Source: Rhodococcoides fascians A25f
GTDB lineage: Bacteria; Actinomycetota; Actinomycetes; Mycobacteriales; Mycobacteriaceae
Direction: 5' to 3'
Assembly (NCBI RefSeq): GCF_000760935.2
Contig: NZ_CP049744.1
Span: forward strand, 434,001 to 498,000
DNA: 64,000 nt
Translations under genes and position numbers: made by a program
Notes under the pieces: generated by a model
Told to the model about the DNA's origin: nothing
What the model saw: only the letters and a program-made list of their open reading frames with translations
Databases searched by the model: none
Shown: piece after piece, positions 13,501 through 25,500 of the stretch
Layout: every line of letters starts with the position of its first letter
Numbering within the stretch: the stretch's first letter is position 1

Positions 13501-16500
13501 CCGTCCGCTTTCGTCACGCTCGATGCGGTGCCGCTGACTACGAACGGCAAGCTGGATCGTGCGGCATTGCCTGTGCCGCAGCACATTGCGATCCGGTCGG
13601 GTCGAGCGCCGCGTTCACCCCGTGAGGAAATTCTGTGCGGGTTGTTCGTCGAGGTGTTGGGTGTATCGGCACCCACGATCGACGACAGTTTCTTCGATCT
13701 CGGCGGGCATTCCCTGCTCGCCACCCGGTTGGTCGCGCGGATCCGGAGCACGTTGTCGGTTGAATTGCCGATCCGCCAACTGTTCGAGACCCCGACCGTT
13801 GCCGGCCTCGCCGACGCCGTCGATGGTGCCGGGGAGTCCCGACCTCCCGTGATCGCGGTGCTGCCCCGGCCTGATCGGGTGCCGCTCTCGTTCGCTCAGC
13901 AACGCTTGTGGTTCCTGCAACAGTTCGAGGGCGGCTCGGCGACCTATAACACTTCGGTTGCCCTGCGGTTGCATGGCGACCTCGACATCGACGCGATGCG
14001 AGCTGCACTCGGTGATGTCGTGGCTCGTCATGAGAGTTTGCGCACGGTGTTCGCGGAGGACGCCGATGGACCGCATCAGGTCGTGCTGGACGCCAGTGAC
14101 GATCGTGCCCGTCCCGTGGTCGACGTTCTGTCATCGAATCAAGACGAGGTGAAAGGGCTACTCGCCGAGGCAGTCTCGCATGTGTTCGACCTGTCTTCGG
14201 ACATTCCGATCCGGGTTTGGTTGTTCACGGTGAGTGCAGACGAACACGTCCTGCTCTTGGTCGTGCACCATGTCGCAAGCGATGGGTGGTCGCGGGGCCC
14301 GATGGCCCGGGATTTGGCTGTGGCTTATGCCGCGCGGTGTGAGGGTGAGGCTCCGCAGTGGGCTTCGTTGCCTGTTCAGTACGCAGATTTCGCGTTGTGG
14401 CAGCGCTCGGTGCTGGGTGAAGAAGGCGATGTCGATGGGGTGCTGGCTGAGCAGTTGAAGTTTTGGGGGGAGCAGTTGGCGGACCTCCCCGAGGAACTGG
14501 ATCTACCGACCGATCGCCCGCGGCCTGCTGTGGCCAGTTATCGGGGTGGTCGGGTGGTTTTCGGTATCGCACCGAGCGTCTGGGAGCGGGTCGGGGTCGT
14601 AGCTCGAGAGTGCCGAGCGACGCCGTTCATGGTGGTGCAGGCGGCGCTGGGAGTGGTGCTGTCGCGATCGGGTGCAGGGGCGGATGTGCCGGTGGGGACA
14701 CCGATTGCCGGGCGTACCGATGATGCTCTCGACGATTTGGTCGGAGTTTTTTTGAATACGTTGGTATTGCGGACCGATGTCTCGGGAGATCCGTCGTTCC
14801 GGGAGCTGGTGGGGCGGGTTCGAGAGTCTGATCTGGCTGCGTTCGCTCACCAGGATGTGCCGTTCGAGCGGTTGGTGGAGGTGCTGAACCCGGAGCGGTC
14901 GTTGGCTCGGCATCCGCTGTTCCAGGTGATGCTCGCCCTCAACAACACCGATCTGCGCCAAGCGCTCGACAGCCTCGATGGCCTCCCCGATCTCACCGCC
15001 ACAGTTCAACCGCTGACCTCAGGTCTCGCGAAGTTCGACCTTGGCATCGGCCTGGTGGACGACGCCCATGCCGGTGGGGCCTCCGGAGTCGTCGAGTACG
15101 CATGCGACTTGTTCGATGAGGTGACTGCGCGGTCGTTGGCTGATCGATTCGTGCGGGTGTTGGCCGAAGTGGTTTCCGATCCGGATGCGCAGATCGGGGC
15201 GGTCACGGTTCTGGACGACGCAGAGTTCGTGGAGTTGGTGGAGCGGTGGAACGACACGTCGGTGTCGGTGCCGGATCTGTCGGTGGTGGAAATGTTCGCG
15301 CGGCGAACGGCCATGTCGCCGGATTCGGCGGCTGTGGTGGTGGACGACGTGGTGGTCTCGTTCGCGGAGCTGGATGCGTGGTCGGATCGAGTGGCACGAG
15401 GTTTGGTGGCACGAGGAGCGGGTCCGGAGCGGTTGGTGGGTGTGGCAGTGCCGCGCACTGCGGGGTTGCCCGCTGCATTGTTGGGGGTGTTGAAATCCGG
15501 GGCGGGTTACTTGCCGTTGGATGTGGACTATCCGGCGGAGCGGCTGAGCTTCATGGTGGCGGATGCGGCCCCGCTGTTGGTTCTGACGGCCGATGGGACG
15601 GGTGATCGGTTGCCGGCGCTCGATGTGCCCGTGGTCGACCTCGCCGAGCTGGAGTTCATGGAACAGGACCGTGGTGACGGTCTCGAGTCGATGTGCAGTT
15701 GGCCTGAGTCGCCGGCGTATGTGATTTACACGTCCGGGTCGACCGGGCGACCGAAGGGTGTGGTGGTGCCCGGTGGCGCTTTCACCAACTTCTTGGTCGA
15801 CATGGTGGACCGGTTCGGGTGGGGGCCGGGGGATCGGGTGTTGGCTGCGACGACGGTCGGGTTCGACATCGCGGGTCTGGAATTGTTCGGGCCCTTGGTA
15901 TCCGGGGCGACCATGGTGCTCACGGATCGAGACACTGTGCGGGATCCGGACGCGGTGCGCGCGTTGATCGCCGGATCTGGGGTGACGGCAGTGCAGGCCA
16001 CACCGAGTTGGTGGCGCGCGGTCGCCGGCTCCGGATCGGATGCGCTGAGCGGAATGCAGGTTCTGGTCGGTGGTGAGGCGTTGTCTGCGGAGTTGGCCGC
16101 GCGTCTGGTCGAGGCCGTAGGTCCGGTGGGTTCGGTGACGAATGTGTACGGGCCGACGGAGACCACGGTGTGGTCGGTGTCCGGTGGCGTCTCGGGTGCG
16201 GACGTTCCAGCGATCGGGTCACCGGTGGCGAACACGCAGGTATTCGTTCTGGACGCGGGTTTGCGGGTGGTTCCGGTAGGCGTGGCGGGTGAGTTGTATA
16301 TCGCGGGAACGGGTGTGGCGAGGGGCTATCTGGGCCGGGCGGGTTTGACGTCGGAGCGATTTGTGGCGGATCCGTTCGGCACGGGTGGCCGGTTGTATCG
16401 CACGGGAGACGTGGTGCGGTGGAATCGGTTGGGGGAGTTGGTATTCGTCGGCCGGGTCGATGATCAGGTGAAGGTGCGGGGTCATCGAATCGAGTTGGGT

Positions 16501-19500
16501 GAGGTCGAGTCGTGTGTAGGTGAGTGCGACTCGGTGGGCGACGTTGTCGTGGTGGCACGGGAAGACGCGCCGGGTGATGTGCGGTTGGTGGCATATGTAG
16601 TGCCGGCGGCGGGGGTTGGCGGGGTTCCCGGGGTCGATGTGGGGATGTTGCGGGAATCGGTGCGGGGGCGATTGCCGGAGGTAATGGTGCCGTCGGCTTT
16701 CGTGGTGTTGGACGAGTTGCCGTTGACGCCGAATGGGAAATTGGATCGACGAGCTCTACCGGCTCCGGTGTGGGGTTCGGTGACCGGACGGGGTCCTCGG
16801 TCGCCGCGCGAGGAAATTCTGTGCGGATTGTTCGGTGAGGTTCTGGGTCTTGCTGCACCGTCGATCGATGAAAGTTTCTTCGAGCTGGGTGGTCATTCGC
16901 TGTTGGCGACGCGGTTGGTGTCGCGGGTGCGGGGTGTGTTGGGTGTCGAGTTGTCGATTCGGCAGTTGTTCGAGGCCCCGACGGTAGCGGGTGTGTCGGG
17001 GTTGCTGGACGGGTCGGAGTCGGCGCGGGTGCAGGTGCGGGCTGTGGTGCCGAGGCCGGTGACAGTGCCGTTGTCGGCGGCGCAGCGACGGTTGTGGTTC
17101 TTGTTCGGGTTCGACGGTCCCTCGGCGGTCTACAACGTGCCGTTGGTGCTGCGGCTGAGTGGTGAGTTGGATCGTGACGCATTGGATGCGGCGCTGGGCG
17201 ATGTCGTCGGGCGGCACGAGGTGTTGCGGACGGTCATCACAGATGGCGACGACGGGCCGGTCCAGACGGTGCTCGAGCACTCGAGCACGAGGCTGACCAT
17301 CGTCAGCTCCTCGGAGGCCGGGCTGGAGGAGGACCTGGCAGTAGCAACCCGTTACGGCTTCGACATCTCGGTGGAGACCCCGTTCCGAGCCACGTTGTTC
17401 GAGGTGGGTCCACACGAGCATGTGCTGCTCCTGCTCGCGCACCACATCGCGACCGATGCGTGGTCGACCGGTCCGCTGACCCGGGATCTGACCACGGCCT
17501 ATGAAGCCCGACGGTCCGGAGAGGAGCCGGGGTGGGATCCGTTGCCGGTGCAGTACGCGGACTACGCGCTCTGGCAGGACACCGCCCTGGGCACCGCTGA
17601 CGATCCGGACAGTGTTCTGGCTCGGCAGTTGGCGTACTGGCGCGAACGCCTCGCCGGGTCACCCGATGTCTTGGATCTGCCGACCGATCGGTCGCGGCCG
17701 GTGGTGTCGTCGCACCGTGGTGGCCGGGTGAGTTTCACGGTTCCGGCGGACTTGCATCGTGGTATCACCGAGTTGGCTCGTGAGCTTCAGGCGACACCGT
17801 TCATGGTGGTGCAGGCGGCGGTGTCCACCATGCTTTACCGGAGTGGTGCGGGCACCGATATTCCCATCGGAGTCCCCATCGCTGGACGCACCGACGACGC
17901 ACTCGACGACCTGATCGGCTTCTTCGTCAACACACTCGTGCTCCGCACGGACCTCTCGGGCGACCCGACCTTCCGGCAACTCCTCGATCGGATCCGCACG
18001 ACAGACCTCGACGCATACGCACACCAGGACGTGCCGTTCGAGCGGGTCGTCGAAGCACTCAACCCGGAAAGATCCACAGGCCGCCACCCACTGTTCCGAG
18101 TAATGGTCGCTCACAACGGCGATGACCCCAGTGCTACTACTGCGGGCCGCGTCGAAGGTCTAGAGATTGCTTCGATGCCCGGTCCTGGTGAATCGTCGAA
18201 ATTCGACCTCTCCTTCCGCTTTTCCGAAAGTGTCACCGGCTTGCGCGGGGTACTCGATTACAGCACTGATTTGTTTGATCGGGCGACGGTGGACCGGATG
18301 GCGGGGCAGTTGCTTGCTGTGTTGGGTGCTGTTGTGGTCGATCCGGATGTTTCGGTTGGTGCGGTCGATGTTGTGGGTGCTGGTGGGCGGGCCGAGTTGT
18401 TGGGTTGGGGTTCGGGTGAGCGGCGGGTTGTTCGGGGTGTGTTGTTGCCGCAGTTGGTGGCGGAGCAGGTAGTGGCGACGCCGTCGGCGGTGGCGGTGGT
18501 GGATGGTTCGGTTTCGGTGACGTATGCGGAGTTGGACGTTCGGGTGGATCGGTTGGCCCGGGTGTTGCGTGATCGCGGTGTGGGGCGTGGTGATCGTGTC
18601 GCCGTTGTGTTGCCGGCGACGTTGGGTGCTGTGGTTGCGATGTTGGCGGTGTTGCGTCGTGGGGCGGCGTATGTGCCGGTGGATGTCGATCATCCGGCGG
18701 AGCGGGTGTCGTTCGTGCTGGGTGATGCCGCTCCGGTGGTGGTGGTGACTGATTCGTCGGCTCGTGAATTGGTTGTGGGCAGTAAGGTTCCGGTGCTCGT
18801 GGTCGATGAGGTCGAGATGCTGCCGGTCATCGGTGGGGTCCCGGATGTGGTGGTGGATCCGGGTGATGCGGCGTATGTGATCTATACGTCGGGTTCGACC
18901 GGGCGACCGAAGGGTGTGGTGGTCGAGCATCGGTCGTTGGGTGCGTATCTGGAGCGGGCCCGTGTGGTGTATCAGCCTGCGGTGTCGGGGTCGTCGTTGG
19001 TGCATTCGTCGTTGGCTTTCGATTTGACGGTGACGGCGTTGTGGTCGCCGTTGGTGTCGGGTGGTTGTGTGCATTTGGGGGTGTTGGACGATCGCGCGGA
19101 TGTGGATGTGCGGCCTTCGTTGATGAAGGTCACGCCGTCGCATCTGCCGTTGTTGGAGGTGTTGCCTGAGGAGTTTTCGCCGTCCGAGTTGTTGGTGGTC
19201 GGTGGTGAGGCGTTGTCGGGTGAGTTGTTGGAGGGGTGGCGGGCGGCGCATCCGGATGTCGTGGTGGTGAATGCGTATGGTCCGACTGAGGCGACGGTGA
19301 ATTGCTTGGATTATCGGGTGCCGTCGGGCGCATTGGTGGGTGCGGTTCCGGTGGGGCGTCCGTTCTGGAATTCGCGGGCGTATGTGTTGGATGCTGGGTT
19401 GGGTTTGGTGGCGCCGGGTGTTGTGGGTGAGCTGTATGTGGCGGGGTCGGTGTTGGCTCGTGGGTATCACGAGCGGGCGGGTCTGACATCGGAGCGGTTC

Positions 19501-22500
19501 GTGGCGGATCCGTTCGGTCCGTCGGGTGAGCGGATGTATCGGACGGGGGATCTGGCGCGGTGGAGCGCTGCGGGCGAGTTGGTATTCGCAGGTCGGGCGG
19601 ATGATCAGGTCAAGGTGCGGGGGCATCGGATCGAGCCCGGTGAGATCGCGGCCCGGTTGTGCGAGCGGGTCGATGTTGTTCGAGCTGTGGTGGTGGTCCG
19701 TGAGGATGTCCCCGGCGATGTCCGCCTCGTTGCCTATGTTGTTCCCGCTGTTTCCGGATCTGCAGATGTCACGTCGTGGCGCAAGCACCTGGTTCAGGAG
19801 CTGCCGGAATATATGGTTCCGTCCGCTTTCGTCACGCTCGATGCGGTGCCGCTGACTACGAACGGCAAGCTGGATCGTGCGGCATTGCCTGTGCCGCAGC
19901 ACATTGCGATCCGGTCGGGTCGAGCGCCGCGTTCACCCCGTGAGGAAATTCTGTGCGGGTTGTTCGTCGAGGTGTTGGGTGTATCGGCACCCACGATCGA
20001 CGACAGTTTCTTCGATCTCGGCGGGCATTCCCTGCTCGCCACCCGGTTGGTCGCGCGGATCCGGAGCACGTTGTCGGTTGAATTGCCGATCCGCCAACTG
20101 TTCGAGACCCCGACCGTTGCCGGCCTCGCCGACGCCGTCGATGGTGCCGGGGAGTCCCGACCTCCCGTGATCGCGGTGCTGCCCCGGCCTGATCGGGTGC
20201 CGCTCTCGTTCGCTCAGCAACGCTTGTGGTTCCTGCAACAGTTCGAGGGCGGCTCGGCGACCTATAACACTTCGGTTGCCCTGCGGTTGCATGGCGACCT
20301 CGACATCGACGCGATGCGAGCTGCACTCGGTGATGTCGTGGCTCGTCATGAGAGTTTGCGCACGGTGTTCGCGGAGGACGCCGATGGACCGCATCAGGTC
20401 GTGCTGGACGCCAGTGACGATCGTGCCCGTCCCGTGGTCGACGTTCTGTCATCGAATCAAGACGAGGTGAAAGGGCTACTCGCCGAGGCAGTCTCGCATG
20501 TGTTCGACCTGTCTTCGGACATTCCGATCCGGGTTTGGTTGTTCACGGTGAGTGCAGACGAACACGTCCTGCTCTTGGTCGTGCACCATGTCGCAAGCGA
20601 TGGGTGGTCGCGGGGCCCGATGGCCCGGGATTTGGCTGTGGCTTATGCCGCGCGGTGTGAGGGTGAGGCTCCGCAGTGGGCTTCGTTGCCTGTTCAGTAC
20701 GCAGATTTCGCGTTGTGGCAGCGCTCGGTGCTGGGTGAAGAAGGCGATGTCGATGGGGTGCTGGCTGAGCAGTTGAAGTTTTGGGGGGAGCAGTTGGCGG
20801 ACCTCCCCGAGGAACTGGATCTACCGACCGATCGCCCGCGGCCTGCTGTGGCCAGTTATCGGGGTGGTCGGGTGGTTTTCGGTATCGCACCGAGCGTCTG
20901 GGAGCGGGTCGGGGTCGTAGCTCGAGAGTGCCGAGCGACGCCGTTCATGGTGGTGCAGGCGGCGCTGGGAGTGGTGCTGTCGCGATCGGGTGCAGGGGCG
21001 GATGTGCCGGTGGGGACACCGATTGCCGGGCGTACCGATGATGCTCTCGACGATTTGGTCGGAGTTTTTTTGAATACGTTGGTATTGCGGACCGATGTCT
21101 CGGGAGATCCGTCGTTCCGGGAGCTGGTGGGGCGGGTTCGAGAGTCTGATCTGGCTGCGTTCGCTCACCAGGATGTGCCGTTCGAGCGGTTGGTGGAGGT
21201 GCTGAACCCGGAGCGGTCGTTGGCTCGGCATCCGCTGTTCCAGGTGATGCTCGCCCTCAACAACACCGATCTGCGCCAAGCGCTCGACAGCCTCGATGGC
21301 CTCCCCGATCTCACCGCCACAGTTCAACCGCTGACCTCAGGTCTCGCGAAGTTCGACCTTGGCATCGGCCTGGTGGACGACGCCCATGCCGGTGGGGCCT
21401 CCGGAGTCGTCGAGTACGCATGCGACTTGTTCGATGAGGTGACTGCGCGGTCGTTGGCTGATCGATTCGTGCGGGTGTTGGCCGAAGTGGTTTCCGATCC
21501 GGATGCGCAGATCGGGGCGGTCACGGTTCTGGACGACGCAGAGTTCGTGGAGTTGGTGGAGCGGTGGAACGACACGTCGGTGTCGGTGCCGGATCTGTCG
21601 GTGGTGGAAATGTTCGCGCGGCGAACGGCCATGTCGCCGGATTCGGCGGCTGTGGTGGTGGACGACGTGGTGGTCTCGTTCGCGGAGCTGGATGCGTGGT
21701 CGGATCGAGTGGCACGAGGTTTGGTGGCACGAGGAGCGGGTCCGGAGCGGTTGGTGGGTGTGGCAGTGCCGCGCACTGCGGGGTTGCCCGCTGCATTGTT
21801 GGGGGTGTTGAAATCCGGGGCGGGTTACTTGCCGTTGGATGTGGACTATCCGGCGGAGCGGCTGAGCTTCATGGTGGCGGATGCGGCCCCGCTGTTGGTT
21901 CTGACGGCCGATGGGACGGGTGATCGGTTGCCGGCGCTCGATGTGCCCGTGGTCGACCTCGCCGAGCTGGAGTTCATGGAACAGGACCGTGGTGACGGTC
22001 TCGAGTCGATGTGCAGTTGGCCTGAGTCGCCGGCGTATGTGATTTACACGTCCGGGTCGACCGGGCGACCGAAGGGTGTGGTGGTGCCCGGTGGCGCTTT
22101 CACCAACTTCTTGGTCGACATGGTGGACCGGTTCGGGTGGGGGCCGGGGGATCGGGTGTTGGCTGCGACGACGGTCGGGTTCGACATCGCGGGTCTGGAA
22201 TTGTTCGGGCCCTTGGTATCCGGGGCGACCATGGTGCTCACGGATCGAGACACTGTGCGGGATCCGGACGCGGTGCGCGCGTTGATCGCCGGATCTGGGG
22301 TGACGGCAGTGCAGGCCACACCGAGTTGGTGGCGCGCGGTCGCCGGCTCCGGATCGGATGCGCTGAGCGGAATGCAGGTTCTGGTCGGTGGTGAGGCGTT
22401 GTCTGCGGAGTTGGCCGCGCGTCTGGTCGAGGCCGTAGGTCCGGTGGGTTCGGTGACGAATGTGTACGGGCCGACGGAGACCACGGTGTGGTCGGTGTCC

Positions 22501-25500
22501 GGTGGCGTCTCGGGTGCGGACGTTCCAGCGATCGGGTCACCGGTGGCGAACACGCAGGTATTCGTTCTGGACGCGGGTTTGCGGGTGGTTCCGGTAGGCG
22601 TGGCGGGTGAGTTGTATATCGCGGGAACGGGTGTGGCGAGGGGCTATCTGGGCCGGGCGGGTTTGACGTCGGAGCGATTTGTGGCGGATCCGTTCGGCAC
22701 GGGTGGCCGGTTGTATCGCACGGGAGACGTGGTGCGGTGGAATCGGTTGGGGGAGTTGGTATTCGTCGGCCGGGTCGATGATCAGGTGAAGGTGCGGGGT
22801 CATCGAATCGAGTTGGGTGAGGTCGAGTCGTGTGTAGGTGAGTGCGACTCGGTGGGCGACGTTGTCGTGGTGGCACGGGAAGACGCGCCGGGTGATGTGC
22901 GGTTGGTGGCATATGTAGTGCCGGCGGCGGGGGTTGGCGGGGTTCCCGGGGTCGATGTGGGGATGTTGCGGGAATCGGTGCGGGGGCGATTGCCGGAGGT
23001 AATGGTGCCGTCGGCTTTCGTGGTGTTGGACGAGTTGCCGTTGACGCCGAATGGGAAATTGGATCGACGAGCTCTACCGGCTCCGGTGTGGGGTTCGGTG
23101 ACCGGACGGGGTCCTCGGTCGCCGCGCGAGGAAATTCTGTGCGGATTGTTCGGTGAGGTTCTGGGTCTTGCTGCACCGTCGATCGATGAAAGTTTCTTCG
23201 AGCTGGGTGGTCATTCGCTGTTGGCGACGCGGTTGGTGTCGCGGGTGCGGGGTGTGTTGGGTGTCGAGTTGTCGATTCGGCAGTTGTTCGAGGCCCCGAC
23301 GGTAGCGGGTGTGTCGGGGTTGCTGGACGGGTCGGAGTCGGCGCGGGTGCAGGTGCGGGCTGTGGTGCCGAGGCCGGTGACAGTGCCGTTGTCGGCGGCG
23401 CAGCGACGGTTGTGGTTCTTGTTCGGGTTCGACGGTCCCTCGGCGGTCTACAACGTGCCGTTGGTGCTGCGGCTGAGTGGTGAGTTGGATCGTGACGCAT
23501 TGGATGCGGCGCTGGGCGATGTCGTCGGGCGGCACGAGGTGTTGCGGACGGTCATCACAGATGGCGACGACGGGCCGGTCCAGACGGTGCTCGAGCACTC
23601 GAGCACGAGGCTGACCATCGTCAGCTCCTCGGAGGCCGGGCTGGAGGAGGACCTGGCAGTAGCAACCCGTTACGGCTTCGACATCTCGGTGGAGACCCCG
23701 TTCCGAGCCACGTTGTTCGAGGTGGGTCCACACGAGCATGTGCTGCTCCTGCTCGCGCACCACATCGCGACCGATGCGTGGTCGACCGGTCCGCTGACCC
23801 GGGATCTGACCACGGCCTATGAAGCCCGACGGTCCGGAGAGGAGCCGGGGTGGGATCCGTTGCCGGTGCAGTACGCGGACTACGCGCTCTGGCAGGACAC
23901 CGCCCTGGGCACCGCTGACGATCCGGACAGTGTTCTGGCTCGGCAGTTGGCGTACTGGCGCGAACGCCTCGCCGGGTCACCCGAGGAACTGACCCTACCC
24001 ACCAGCCGTACTCGTCCCGCGATGGCAACCGAACGCGGTGGTCGGGTTGCCATAGACATTCCTGATGCGCTGCGACGTGCCGTACACACTCTGGCTCAAA
24101 GCTCTGGAACCAGCACCTTCATGGTCATGCAGGCGGCGGTGTCCACCATGCTTTACCGGAGTGGTGCGGGCACCGATATTCCCATCGGAGTCCCCATCGC
24201 TGGACGCACCGACGACGCACTCGACGACCTGATCGGCTTCTTCGTCAACACACTCGTGCTCCGCACGGACCTCTCGGGCGACCCGACCTTCCGGCAACTC
24301 CTCGATCGGATCCGCACGACAGACCTCGACGCATACGCACACCAGGACGTGCCGTTCGAGCGGGTCGTCGAAGCACTCAACCCGGAAAGATCCACAGGCC
24401 GCCACCCACTGTTCCAAGTTGCGTTGACCTACGACAACCTCCGCACAACCGAGACCGAACGCGTCTCAGAGCCGATCGGCCTGACGGTGACCGGACTGTC
24501 GACCGAGGTTGAGTTCGCCAAGTTCGACCTGTCGTTCGAGCTGCGCGAACGTCCGGATGGGATTCGGGCCGAGCTGGAGTTCAGCCTCGACCTGTTCGAT
24601 CGCGACATGGCCCGGTCGCTCGCCGAGCGTTTCGTCCGAGTGTTGGAAGGGGCTGTCACACGCCCCGATACACCCGTGAACGATGTCGAGATACTCGGTG
24701 ACGAGGAACACGAGCTGGTGGTCTCCACATGGAACACCACCTCCGAGTCTTTCCCGGCCGATCGGTCGATCCCGGCGCTCTTCGCCGATCAGGTGGCGCG
24801 GGATCGGGACGCCGTCGCACTCACACTCGGTTCCACTCAACTCAGTTACGCCGAACTGGACTCCTGGACCAATCGACTTGCCCAGGAGTTGATCGGTCTT
24901 GGAGTCGTTGCGGAGAGCCGCGTCGCGATTCTCATGGAACGCTCGTTCGACATGGTGGCTTCGGCCCTGGCAGTGCTCAAAGCGGGCGGAACATACGTGC
25001 CACTTGACCCTGAACAGCCTGAAAGCCGAACACTCTGGGTCCTTCGAGACACCGAGACGGTAGTGCTGCTCACCGATCGCGTCGCTGCGGATCTGCCTGC
25101 CGATTTGGACGTAACAGTTGTCCATCCAGCGGATACCCGCTCCGGCTCGCCGGTCAGTCCACCCCCGGTGTCTGTCCGACCCGAGCAGCTCGTCTACGTG
25201 ATGCACACCTCGGGTTCGACCGGCCTTCCGAAAGGCGTCGCAAACACCCACCGCAACATTGCTCACCTCGCGGTGAACCGGTACTGGTGCCGAGGAAATC
25301 ACGACCGGGTGCTGATGCATTCTCCGTTCGCCTTCGATGCTTCGACGTTCGAAATGTGGGTGCCGCTGCTCAACGGCGGCCGGGTTGTCGTCGCACGGCC
25401 GGGTCGACTCGCCGTACACGACCTTGCAGAAGAGATCACGGCGGGCGGAATCAGCGGACTGTTTGTCAGTGCCGGGCTCTTCCGAGTGCTCGCCGATGAA

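Noticed and set aside
11932..13584. Long minus-strand open frame of 550 codons (also 18160-19902, 580 codons)
   Set aside because: It lies opposite the A domain of the synthetase, is rich in His, Arg and Gln, has no domain, and arises from the G/T-rich wobble bias of the true gene. The second copy exists only because the sequence is repeated.
15920..17182. 420-codon minus-strand open frame rich in Pro, Thr and Arg (also 22238-23500)
   Set aside because: Low-complexity shadow of the Gly-activating module; no ribosome site or family.
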